Shown: in pieces, positions 35,866-42,420 of the stretch
How the letters are laid out: every line of letters starts with the position of its first letter
How positions within the stretch are numbered: position 1 is the first letter of the stretch
NCBI RefSeq assembly: GCF_902460415.1
Contig: NZ_CABPTY010000002.1
Coordinates: forward strand, 30,207 to 81,768
Origin: Campylobacter_A concisus_Y
GTDB lineage: Bacteria > Campylobacterota > Campylobacteria > Campylobacterales > Campylobacteraceae
Length of the DNA stretch: 51,562 nucleotides
Direction: 5' to 3'
Notes under the pieces: model-generated
Database searches by the model: none
Told to the model about the DNA's origin: nothing
The model's input: the letters and a program-made list of their open reading frames with translations, nothing else
Position numbers and translations under genes: made by a program

Positions 35866-36179
35866 TATTTACTCTCCAATTTTATTAGTTTTTCTGCTAT
35901 CAAAAGACCGCCGATACCAGCTGCTGTAAAAGCTGCTGCATTTAGATATTTTTTTTGTGCTATTAAATTTGAAGCATGAATACCAACAGCACCTACAAAA
36001 CCACCTGTTACAGCGTATTTCGCTATCTTTTTAGCGACATCTTTTTTAGTTGCTCTATTATTTAGATAGTCGCTAAAGCCAAGTGCAGTTGCACCCATGC
36101 CAGCGATTAAAGCACCACTGATGAAGTGATCAAATGGAAGTCTTGTGCTTGAAAGTGTAAAAAGACTATTTTCTTGCAT
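35865..36179 (-). CDS. Small glycine-rich three-helix membrane protein
   Basis: A 104-residue protein with three short apolar segments (about residues 18-36, 56-72 and 80-97), each holding GxxxG-type or small-residue faces (GALIAGMGATALG, GGFVGAVGIHA, AAGIGGLL). A basic loop (NNRATKKDVAKKIAKY) joins the first two. Helix packing of this type can support tight oligomers in membranes, as in magnetosome and ferrosome proteins. AAGGATAGAG precedes the ATG. The family is not recognised; placement between a YtxH-like gene and the Ala/Asn-rich protein makes it part of the operon. Confidence 0.75.
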   Translation of the reverse strand: MQENSLFTLSSTRLPFDHFISGALIAGMGATALGFSDYLNNRATKKDVAKKIAKYAVTGGFVGAVGIHASNLIAQKKYLNAAAFTAAGIGGLLIAEKLIKLESK

Positions 36180-36188
36180 TCTCTATCC

Positions 36189-36500
36189 TTAAGCTATATC
36201 GTTTGGTGTGATAGCTTTTGGAGCAGCTGGCTTTTTAGTGCGTGGTTTTCTTGTTTTCTTTACCACTTTTTCAGCCTCTTTTTCTACTTTTTTAGCACCG
36301 CGTTTTGCTTTTTTCTCTTCTTTTACTATAAAGTCTTTTGCATCTTTTGCAACACTTTTACCTTTTTTGTAAAGATCTTTTGCGGCCTCTTTGCCTTTAT
36401 CAAAGCCATCTTGGGCGTACTCTTTGATCTTATCTCTTTTATTCCAAGCAGCTATCGCTAAACCGCCTACTGCTAAACCCGCTAAAAATGGTAATGCCAT
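36189..36500 (-). CDS. YtxH-like membrane protein with basic Ala/Lys-rich tail
   Basis: A 103-residue protein that starts with one glycine-rich membrane helix (MALPFLAGLAVGGLAIAAW) and continues as a long, highly charged helix full of Lys, Ala and Glu (YKKGKSVAKDAKDF, KKVEKEAEKVVKK), ending in a Pro/Lys-rich tail KKPAAPKAI. This is the YtxH/gas-vesicle-accessory style. Histone-H1-like basic tails may bind acidic surfaces or minerals; that is inference. The start is 36500, where AAAGGA is six bases upstream, not the upstream in-frame ATG at 36548 inside the previous gene. Confidence 0.75.
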   Translation of the reverse strand: MALPFLAGLAVGGLAIAAWNKRDKIKEYAQDGFDKGKEAAKDLYKKGKSVAKDAKDFIVKEEKKAKRGAKKVEKEAEKVVKKTRKPRTKKPAAPKAITPNDIA

Positions 36501-36531
36501 TTTAAATCCTTTCTTTGTTTGATTTTGTAAA

Positions 36532-37182
36532 TTATTCATTTTCTTCATCCTTATTAAAATTTTTGCTAACTACTGAAATGCCTAATGCCCCAAGCGCAAG
36601 TCCGCTAAAAAACGAGAAATTTGGATTATTAGTTATCTTTGCTAACTCACTTTTATCAGCCTTGCCACTTGCGATATTTTGCAAGCTTTTAGTTATCTCA
36701 TTAAAGTCATTTTGATAGTTTTCTAAAATATTTGTTATGCCATTTTGCTCAAAATTTTGTGAAATTTCATTTAAATTTAGCTCATTTTTTATTTCACAGC
36801 CACTATAAATTTCTTTTAAGCGTTGTTTTAAAGAGGTGACATATTCGTTATTTGAAGTAGCCCAAAGTCTAAAAAATAGATCTTTTAGCTCTTCATCATC
36901 TAGGCTTTCACAAAATTTTTCATACATTTTATTTAGTTCTAACTCGTAGTTTAAAGCTTGTATTAGTGCATCTTCTTTATTTTTTGCTGGCAAAAATATA
37001 GCTTCATTTTCGCAAGCAAGCTCATAATCATGTGTACTCGCAAATTTTTCTATCAAAATGATCGCATTTTTTCTGATATTTGCGATCTCGTTAAAAACAT
37101 CACCAAATGAAGCTAAATTTTCATATAAACTAAGTGCGTTCTTTTCGCTGGTGTATGATGCATTTAAAAGTTCATTAAGCAT
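36532..37182 (-). CDS. Ferritin-like helical protein with C-terminal membrane segment
   Basis: A 216-residue protein, mainly helical, with acidic heptads (EKNALSLYENLASFGDVF; ALNYELELNKMYEKFCESL; DLFFRLWATSNNEYVTSLK) spaced like the four helices of ferritin-like domains (DUF2202 style), with conserved Glu and Tyr, but I do not see a full set of ExxH di-iron ligands. The last 45 residues include a membrane-type segment FFSGLALGALGISVV (about 193-207) and a charged tail. It could bind or template iron at a membrane. ATG 37182 overlaps the HMA-like gene by eight bases, so translation is coupled. Ferritin-like is a structural guess. Confidence 0.65.
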   Translation of the reverse strand: MLNELLNASYTSEKNALSLYENLASFGDVFNEIANIRKNAIILIEKFASTHDYELACENEAIFLPAKNKEDALIQALNYELELNKMYEKFCESLDDEELKDLFFRLWATSNNEYVTSLKQRLKEIYSGCEIKNELNLNEISQNFEQNGITNILENYQNDFNEITKSLQNIASGKADKSELAKITNNPNFSFFSGLALGALGISVVSKNFNKDEENE

Positions 37183-37498
37183 ATTTCACTTCTTTTGCAA
37201 CTTCATTTACTCTAGTTGAAATTTCTTCTAAATTTTGCCCTTTTAAAAGATCTTCCCAAAGGTTTTTTGGAAAAATTTCATGATCATATTCGATCGTTAC
37301 AGAGCCGATTAGCTTGTTAAATTTTACATTTTTTATACCATTTATTTGAGCTATCACATCATCTAGGCTAGCTAAATTTACGCTGCTACTTAGCTCTTTT
37401 ATCTTTGGACTAACTCTTACTCTTAGTCTGCCGTTTGTATGAGCTATCATTGAAAAATAGCTTGCAACTTGTGCTAAAGTTTGTGTTTTTATATCCAT
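37175..37498 (-). CDS. HMA-like small protein without metal-binding cysteines
   Basis: A 107-residue protein with a ferredoxin-like beta-alpha-beta segment: NGRLRVRVSP (beta), a helix with SLDDVIAQINGIKNVKFNKL, and GSVTIEYD (beta). This is the fold of heavy-metal-associated domains, but the metal-binding CxxC is replaced (HTNGRL). Similar Cys-less HMA domains begin the P-type ATPase of the same operon and, as I recall, the FezC protein of ferrosome clusters. First gene of the operon. ATG 37498 is chosen, with AAAGGA seven bases upstream; an ATG six bases earlier is too close to it. Confidence 0.75.
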   Translation of the reverse strand: MDIKTQTLAQVASYFSMIAHTNGRLRVRVSPKIKELSSSVNLASLDDVIAQINGIKNVKFNKLIGSVTIEYDHEIFPKNLWEDLLKGQNLEEISTRVNEVAKEVKYA

Positions 37499-37564
37499 TT
37501 TCATCCTTTTTTTAATTGCGTATTATCTATTTCACAGCTTAAATAAATCTGAAATTTTTTTGTC

Positions 37565-37598
37565 TTTCATTATCAAAAAGTAAAATGAAATGATAAAA
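37565..37598. promoter_or_regulatory. Fur-box-like sequence before the ferrosome-like operon
   Basis: Between the Fur-family gene and the HMA-like gene lies TTTCATTATC (37565-37574) and, about 12 bases on, GAAATGATAAAA, an AT-rich imperfect pair of NATWAT-type half sites. It sits where the leftward operon promoter must be. Fur-type repression is inferred, not proven. Confidence 0.4.
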
Positions 37599-37599
37599 T

Positions 37600-38046
37600 T
37601 TAATTTCCATTTTTCTCTTGGCAATCACTACAAATGCCATAAAGTATCATCGTATGCGACTGTTCACTAAAATTTTTTTCTTTGCAAATTTGCTCTTGCC
37701 TTTGCTCTATCATCTCATCTTCAAAATCAACTATCTTCTCACAAATTTCACATATCAAATGATCGTGCGAGGATTTTAAATTTAGCTCAAATTTCTTTAC
37801 TCCATTTTCTTCAAAGCAGTTTGCAAGATGATGCATTTCGAGAAAATTTAAAAACGAGTAAATTGATGTCATTGAAATTTCATTCTTGTGGATTTTGTAA
37901 ATTTCTGAAGAAATTTCTTGAGCACTTAGATGAGAGTTGCTAATGAAAAGTACATGCAAAATTTGTTCTTTTAACTCTGAGCTTTTTTGCCCAAAGGCTT
38001 CCAAAAACTCTTTAAAATGCTTATAAAATAGTTCAAAATTATCCAC
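37600..38046 (-). CDS. Fur-family transcriptional regulator
   Basis: A 148-residue Fur/PerR/Zur-type repressor. An N-terminal winged helix (SAQEISSEIYKIHKNEISMTSIYSFLNFL, about residues 41-69, given as two pieces: SAQEISSEIYKI and MTSIYSFLNFL) precedes the dimerisation domain with HDHLICEICEKIVDF (structural Zn Cys pair, about 93-107) and a second CSDC pair near the C-terminus. The regulatory-metal His/Asp ligands are in SSHDH. It starts GTG at 38046 with TTAGG upstream, and lies 100 bases ahead of the ferrosome-like operon on the same strand. A Fur-box-like sequence precedes it, so autoregulation is likely. It may be additional to the usual Fur and PerR of Campylobacter, which are not in this window. 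Confidence 0.88.
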   Translation of the reverse strand: MDNFELFYKHFKEFLEAFGQKSSELKEQILHVLFISNSHLSAQEISSEIYKIHKNEISMTSIYSFLNFLEMHHLANCFEENGVKKFELNLKSSHDHLICEICEKIVDFEDEMIEQRQEQICKEKNFSEQSHTMILYGICSDCQEKNGN

Positions 38047-38056
38047 AAAAACCTAA

Positions 38057-38077
38057 CTAAAATGATAATGAATATAA
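38057..38077. promoter_or_regulatory. Fur-box-like sequence upstream of the regulator gene
   Basis: AAAATGATAATGAATATAAG contains TGATAATGA, a good match to one half of the Fur consensus, followed by an imperfect second half. It lies 11-31 bases before the GTG of the Fur-family gene. Confidence 0.5.
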
Positions 38078-38157
38078 GGATTTTACAACTTTACTTATAA
38101 AAAAAGCATAAAATTTCTTACGAATTTCAAGTAAAGTATTTTATAAGATTGTTTTGG

Positions 38158-38163
38158 TATAGT
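38158..38163 (+). promoter_or_regulatory. TATAGT -10 box for the small acidic gene
   Basis: TATAGT in TTTTGGTATAGTGTC lies 34 bases before the ATG at 38197. Confidence 0.5.
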
Positions 38164-38196
38164 GTCGCATTTTTTAAATCAAAATTAAGGAATAAA

Positions 38197-38406
38197 ATGA
38201 CTTACGACGAGCTTGAATTAGACGCCGTTTTGTTAGAGGTTTTAGAAAATAGAGGCAGTTTTGACTCGATGGATGACGAAGAGCTTTACGAGCTTATCGA
38301 ACAAGTTGCACAATATACAGATGGCGATTACGAAGAAGCGTTTGAGTATATGACTCAATTTTCTCCAATCCCTAAAAAACGCTTTGTTTCACTATTTATG
38401 GTTTAG
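38197..38406 (+). CDS. Small acidic protein, unknown
   Basis: A 69-residue, strongly acidic protein without signal or membrane segment. The first 45 residues form acidic helices (DELELDAVLLEVLE, DDEELYELIEQVA, GDYEEAFEYM) and the last 17 residues are more basic and apolar (IPKKRFVSLFMV). The start is 38197, where AAGGA lies seven bases upstream; an earlier in-frame ATG at 38149 lacks a site and lies before the likely transcription start. It is divergent from the Fur-family gene and single. I do not recognise the family; the acidic shape would suit a nucleic-acid mimic or a partner of a basic protein. Confidence 0.7.
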   Translation: MTYDELELDAVLLEVLENRGSFDSMDDEELYELIEQVAQYTDGDYEEAFEYMTQFSPIPKKRFVSLFMV

Positions 38407-38424
38407 CAAAAAGCTAAGCCATAA
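38399..38424 (+). terminator. Weak terminator after the small acidic gene
   Basis: TGGTTTAGC and GCTAAGCCA (38399-38407 and 38413-38421) form a nine-pair stem with one G-U; it starts inside the stop codon region. The T-rich tail is weak. Confidence 0.5.
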
Positions 38425-38497
38425 CTTCTATAAAATTAATCAAAAAAGTAAAAATAAAAAGAGCTCTTGACCCACTTAATGAGCCAAGAAATTTGAG

Positions 38498-39160
38498 CTA
38501 TAAGAAGTATTTTGAGATTATTTCTTTAAATTTTAGAGTGTATTTACTAGCTTTTGGGCTATTGTTGTAGATATTTTCAAAATCATACATTCGCTCATAG
38601 TAATCATTTGTATCTTGTATATTTATTTTAAGCCTTGCTACATCTAGGCTAACGCCTACAAAAGCACCACTTGTCTTGCCGCGCTCCTCAGCAAATGCTG
38701 AAATTTCAGGCAAATCACTTGTGATTGCTACTTCGTTACCAACACCACCAGTTGCTTCTGCTTTTAGGCTGATCGTATCTTTTGCATTAAATAAATTTGC
38801 ATAAGCTTCTGAATTTTTAAATAAGATAATCATATCAGCTGAGCTGTAACCAAGCTGTAAGCCTACGCTTCCAGATGTGTAATTTACAAAAAATGGGCTT
38901 GACCATTCACCATCATCGTTTTTAGCGATAAATACGCCTTTACCTGTTGATCCAGTTACAACAGCGCCTGCTTTTGTTACATCAGGGATTATGGCGATCG
39001 CTTTTATGCCTTCAAATTTAGTGTTTGGCTTTAAATTTCTCGCACCAAAAGCATTTAAAATATTTATTGCATTTTTTAGCTTTTGATTTTGGATCACATC
39101 AGCATTTAAGCATGGCGTGAAAAATAAACCAGCAAGAAATATGATCAATAGTCTTTTCAT
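38498..39160 (-). CDS. SYLF-domain lipid-binding protein (Ysc84-like), copy 1
   Basis: A 220-residue protein with a signal peptide (about residues 1-20, ending LNA/DV). The SYLF/Ysc84 domain fills the mature part: IAIIPDVTKAGAVVTGSTGKGVF (about 55-77, given in parts as IAIIPDVTKAG and GSTGKGVF), SVGLQLGYSSADMIILF and GAFVGVSLDVARLKI. Bacterial SYLF proteins are periplasmic or lipid-facing; the domain binds phosphoinositides in eukaryotes, but its bacterial role is unknown. Monocistronic, divergent from the TRIC-family gene with paired -10 boxes. A paralogue lies at 48737. Confidence 0.85.
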   Translation of the reverse strand: MKRLLIIFLAGLFFTPCLNADVIQNQKLKNAINILNAFGARNLKPNTKFEGIKAIAIIPDVTKAGAVVTGSTGKGVFIAKNDDGEWSSPFFVNYTSGSVGLQLGYSSADMIILFKNSEAYANLFNAKDTISLKAEATGGVGNEVAITSDLPEISAFAEERGKTSGAFVGVSLDVARLKINIQDTNDYYERMYDFENIYNNSPKASKYTLKFKEIISKYFL

Positions 39161-39187
39161 TAAAATTCCTTCCTTAAATTTTTCGTT

Positions 39188-39193
39188 ATTATA
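39188..39193 (-). promoter_or_regulatory. TATAAT -10 box for the SYLF gene
   Basis: Perfect TATAAT on the minus strand, about 28 bases before the SYLF ATG. Confidence 0.55.
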
Positions 39194-39248
39194 GCCTAAA
39201 ATAAACTAATGGTAAAAATATTATTAATGATTTTTTATGAGAGTTCAT

Positions 39249-39254
39249 TATAAA
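39249..39254 (+). promoter_or_regulatory. TATAAA -10 box for the TRIC-family gene
   Basis: TATAAA within CATTATAAAATGCG, 24 bases before the ATG of the downstream gene. Confidence 0.5.
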
Positions 39255-39277
39255 ATGCGACCTTTTAAGGAAAAAAT

Positions 39278-39886
39278 ATGAGTTTAATACTTTTTGTCGA
39301 ATACGTCGGTATCGCATCAGCTGCACTTAGTGGCTTTTTATTTGCAGTAAAAAAGGAGTGTGACTGGCTTGGAGTCTTTTTGTCTGCATTTTTGACCGCA
39401 CTTGGTGGCGGTATCATGCGTGATATGCTTGTTGGTAGGGCGGTTTATTCATTTACACACTACATGCCAGTAAGCGTTGTTATTTTTATGTTGATTGTTT
39501 CAAGAGTGGCAAATTTACACATAAAAAGAGAAGGTTTGGAGCGAAAATTTGTATTCATTTTCGCCGATGCGATCGATGTTATTTGTTTTTCGATCGTTGG
39601 AGCAATGGTTGCTATTGAGTACAACTACAACATCTTTGGTGTGATGATGATTGCCTTTTTTAACGGCGTTGGCGGCGGTATCTTAAGAGATATATTGCTA
39701 AATGAAATTCCATGGTTTTTGCGCACCGGACTTTACGGCACGATAAGCCTTGGCGTGGGGCTTGCTTACTTTGTGCTATATCATCTAGGCCTTACCAACA
39801 TATTTTTTACCATGCTCTTGCTCGCTGCTGGCATTACAGTTAGGATGTTTGCATTTTACAGAGGTTGGAAGCTACCTGATCTATGA
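39278..39886 (+). CDS. TRIC / UPF0126-family cation channel protein
   Basis: A 202-residue inner-membrane protein with about seven helices in two repeated halves. Each half holds the family glycine motif: GGGIMRDML (about residues 44-52) and GGGILRDIL (about 129-137), the feature of TRIC-type channels and the bacterial YicG/UPF0126 group. Bacterial members pass monovalent cations in structural studies; the physiological role is unclear. Its stop overlaps the start of the next gene by four bases (ATGA), so the two are translationally coupled. Confidence 0.88.
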   Translation: MSLILFVEYVGIASAALSGFLFAVKKECDWLGVFLSAFLTALGGGIMRDMLVGRAVYSFTHYMPVSVVIFMLIVSRVANLHIKREGLERKFVFIFADAIDVICFSIVGAMVAIEYNYNIFGVMMIAFFNGVGGGILRDILLNEIPWFLRTGLYGTISLGVGLAYFVLYHLGLTNIFFTMLLLAAGITVRMFAFYRGWKLPDL

Positions 39887-40869
39887 AATTTAGCGAGTTT
39901 TTTGATATCTGGGTCAATGAAAACTACTATAAATTTGGCGTAGATATTGGCAAAAAGGGTGATTTTTACACAAATGTAAGCGTTGGCTATCTTTTTGGTG
40001 CTTGCCTTGCAAACTATTTTTTAAAACTACTTGGAAACGGTGAAATTTCTAGCTCTTGTAAGGTCGTGGAGATCGGTGCGAACTCTGGTGATATGATAGC
40101 TGATTTTGCACAAGGCATCTTTACGCTTGAGCCAGAAATTTTGCCAAATTTAGAGTTTATAATCATCGAACCTCATGAAATTTTACGCAAAAAACAGCTT
40201 GAGACTTTTGCAAAACACTTTGGCGATGATATCAAAATAAAACACTATGAAAATTTAGACGAGTGCTCGTTTAAAGAAATTTTTGTCATCTCAAATGAGC
40301 TACTTGACACATTTAGTTGCGAGGTGATAGATGGGCAAAATATGCTTTTTGTGGATAGTGATCTAAAATTTTACTGGCAAAAGGCTGATCAAAATTTGTT
40401 AGCACTTGCAAAGAAATTTGGCATAAAAAAGGGCGAGATATCAACTAGCTACGCTAAATTTGCGCTCCAGCTTGCAAATGCGGCAAAAAAGGTGAGATTT
40501 TTAAGCTTTGATTACGGCGAATTTGAGCCAAAAAATGAGTTTAGTTTAAGGGTTTTTAAAGACCATCAAGTATTTTCTTTATTTGAAATTTCAGACCTTG
40601 AGCAATGCTTTAAAAGATCGGATCTAACTTATAGTCTTTGCTTTAAGCAGGTAAAAGAGACTTTTTGCGAGGCTGGCTTTTTGATGCTTAATTTTAAAAA
40701 ACAAAACGAAGCTTTAGTTTGCGATCTTGGTGTGGATGAAATTTTATCTTTAGTACTTGAAAAAGGTAGCAAGCAAGCCTATGAAAATGCAGCCAAACAG
40801 GCGAAATTTCTACTCTCGCCCGAGTTTTTAGGCGAGAAGTTTAAATTTATAGAGTTTTTAAAGAGCTAG
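39883..40869 (+). CDS. MidA-like SAM-dependent methyltransferase
   Basis: A 328-residue soluble protein of the MidA/NDUFAF7 group. The N-terminus GDFYTNVSVGYLFGACLANYF (about residues 21-41) and the Rossmann-fold SAM loop VVEIGANSGDMIADF (about 61-75) are recognisable, followed by FIIIEPHE and FVISNELLDTF. NDUFAF7 methylates an arginine in the complex I subunit NDUFS2; bacterial equivalents are less known, but a protein arginine methyltransferase role is plausible. Its end overlaps the convergent ybaK gene by 12 bases. Confidence 0.8.
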   Translation: MKFSEFFDIWVNENYYKFGVDIGKKGDFYTNVSVGYLFGACLANYFLKLLGNGEISSSCKVVEIGANSGDMIADFAQGIFTLEPEILPNLEFIIIEPHEILRKKQLETFAKHFGDDIKIKHYENLDECSFKEIFVISNELLDTFSCEVIDGQNMLFVDSDLKFYWQKADQNLLALAKKFGIKKGEISTSYAKFALQLANAAKKVRFLSFDYGEFEPKNEFSLRVFKDHQVFSLFEISDLEQCFKRSDLTYSLCFKQVKETFCEAGFLMLNFKKQNEALVCDLGVDEILSLVLEKGSKQAYENAAKQAKFLLSPEFLGEKFKFIEFLKS

Positions 40870-41340
40870 CCTAGCGATATTGGCAAAACTTGCCCCGCAA
40901 GCCTTTAAAAGATCATTTGGAGCTATTTTTATCTGTTTGCCTCTCACTCCAGCGCTTACTAACACGTATTCTTGTTCTTTTGCGCGTTCATCGATAAATG
41001 TTGCAAAGTGTTTTTTCATAGCAAGCGGTGAGCAGCCGCCCCTGATGTAGCCAGTGATCTTTTCTAAGTCTTTTAAATTTATAAGTTCGCAGCGTTTAGC
41101 TCCGCACACATGAGCAAGCGCTTTTAGATCAAGCTCCAAATCACCCTGCAAGCAAGCAACAACGAAATTTTTAGGCTCACACTCACAAACAATAGTCTTA
41201 TAAATTTGCTTTATATTTTGCTTAGTACTAGCTGCTACGTGGAGAGCTGAAAGATCGTTTAAATCGACCTCATACTCTAAAATTTCATAATTAATTTTTA
41301 GCTTATCTAAAGCTCTGGCAGCATTTGTCTTATGTATCAT
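40858..41340 (-). CDS. ybaK: YbaK-type Cys-tRNA(Pro) deacylase
   Basis: A 160-residue trans-editing protein that hydrolyses misacylated tRNA, Cys-tRNA(Pro) in the best-known member. Hallmarks are KTNAARALDKLKINYEILEY at the N-terminus, QIYKTIVCE, the GYIRGGCSPLAMKKHF loop (about residues 93-108) and the RGKQIKIAPNDLLK C-terminal segment. The length fits the family. The gene is convergent with the MidA-like gene and divergent from fliL, and the ATG has a GAG seven bases upstream. Confidence 0.9.
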   Translation of the reverse strand: MIHKTNAARALDKLKINYEILEYEVDLNDLSALHVAASTKQNIKQIYKTIVCECEPKNFVVACLQGDLELDLKALAHVCGAKRCELINLKDLEKITGYIRGGCSPLAMKKHFATFIDERAKEQEYVLVSAGVRGKQIKIAPNDLLKACGASFANIARLAL

Positions 41341-41366
41341 TTTTTCTCATTTTTGCGAATTTTTTG

Positions 41367-41372
41367 TATAAT
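41367..41372 (+). promoter_or_regulatory. TATAAT -10 box for fliL-acpS
   Basis: Perfect TATAAT in TTTTTTGTATAATTATAG, with a T-rich upstream stretch and no -35, the form typical of Campylobacter sigma-70 promoters. It is 26 bases before the fliL ATG, which has a strong AAAGGAGG. Confidence 0.65.
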
Positions 41373-41398
41373 TATAGCCAAAACTTAAAGGAGGAAAG

Positions 41399-41935
41399 AT
41401 GGCTGAAGAAGTTGAAGAGAAAAAGGCAAAAAAAGGTGGCAATGGTGCATTAATGATAATTATCATTGCGATATTTGTTTTGCTGCTAGTTATTGGAGGG
41501 CTAGTCGCGTTTTTGATGCTTAGTTCAGACGAGCCAAAAGAGGCTAACATGATGCAAGCACCAGCTCAGACTCAAACGCAGTCCATGCCAGCTCAAAATA
41601 AGGCAAAGCATGGTAGCAACGACTATTCAAATATGGGACCGATATATCCGCTTGATCAGTTTATTGTAAATTTGCTTAGCGAAAATGGCTCAAGATTTCT
41701 TAAAACTAAGATCGATATGGAGCAAAGCGATGAGTTGCTAACTCCTGAGCTTGATAAGAAAAAAGCACTTTTAAGAGATATTATTATAAGAACACTTTCA
41801 TCAAAAACCTACGAAGAAGTAAGCACTGCAAAAGGCAAAGATAGGCTAAAAGACGAGATCGTGGGTAAGTTAAATGAAGTGCTAAATGATGGCTACATCA
41901 AAAACATATTTTTTACTGATTTTGTGGTGCAATGA
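41399..41935 (+). CDS. fliL: Flagellar basal body protein FliL
   Basis: A 178-residue protein with a short cytoplasmic Lys/Glu-rich N-terminus, one membrane helix (MIIIIAIFVLLLVIGGLVAF, about residues 19-38), a Gln/Ala/Pro linker and a periplasmic domain that begins IYPLDQFIVNLLSENGSRFL (about 80-100). FliL rings the stator of the flagellar motor and aids torque. The ending DGYIKNIFFTDFVVQ matches the family's C-terminal beta strand. It overlaps acpS by four bases. Confidence 0.95.
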   Translation: MAEEVEEKKAKKGGNGALMIIIIAIFVLLLVIGGLVAFLMLSSDEPKEANMMQAPAQTQTQSMPAQNKAKHGSNDYSNMGPIYPLDQFIVNLLSENGSRFLKTKIDMEQSDELLTPELDKKKALLRDIIIRTLSSKTYEEVSTAKGKDRLKDEIVGKLNEVLNDGYIKNIFFTDFVVQ

Positions 41936-42276
41936 TAGGTATTGATATCATTAAAATAGATAGAATTTCTAGACTTAAAGCTCGTTATGGCGAGCTTTTT
42001 TTAAAAAAATTTCTTAGTGATGACGAGATCATGCTAGCAAAAAATGATGCGACTTTGGCTGGATTTTGGGCAGCCAAAGAAGCAGCTAGCAAAGCCCTTG
42101 GTGTGGGCATCAGCAAAGAGTGTGGCTTTTTAGACATTATGCTCAGTAAAGACGCAAGAAACGCACCAAAGATAAAATTTAGCCCAAAAATTTATACAAA
42201 TTTTAATATCAAAGAAGCAAGCCTTAGCATAACTCACGACGGCGGATTTGCCGTAGCTGCAGTGATGATTGTCTAA
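41932..42276 (+). CDS. acpS: Holo-[acyl-carrier-protein] synthase AcpS
   Basis: A 114-residue transferase that attaches 4'-phosphopantetheine from CoA to ACP. The signature IGIDIIKIDRI (about residues 2-12, with catalytic Asp), FWAAKEAASKALGVGI (about 44-59, with the conserved Lys-Glu) and the end motif SLSITHDGGFAVAAVMI are all present. It is coupled to fliL by ATGA, the same arrangement as I recall in C. jejuni. Product is needed for fatty-acid synthesis. Confidence 0.96.
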   Translation: MIGIDIIKIDRISRLKARYGELFLKKFLSDDEIMLAKNDATLAGFWAAKEAASKALGVGISKECGFLDIMLSKDARNAPKIKFSPKIYTNFNIKEASLSITHDGGFAVAAVMIV

Positions 42277-42348
42277 AATTTATGCATTTTTACAAAGCTT
42301 TTTAATATCTTTTAACTACTTCTGATAAATTTAAAAAACGTATTTTTA

Positions 42349-42375
42349 TAAAATTTTTTAAAGAAAAGACGATAT
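42349..42375 (+). promoter_or_regulatory. Possible sigma-28 (FliA) promoter
   Basis: TAAA at 42349-42352, 17 bases, then CGATAT at 42370-42375, which resembles the Campylobacter/Helicobacter sigma-28 form (TAAA-N15-CGATAT), about 45 bases ahead of an unknown gene. The spacing is two bases long, so this is tentative. Confidence 0.4.
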
Positions 42376-42420
42376 CTTTAATTAAGATTTAATGGAGCTA
42401 AAGAGACTAAGGATAGTAAA

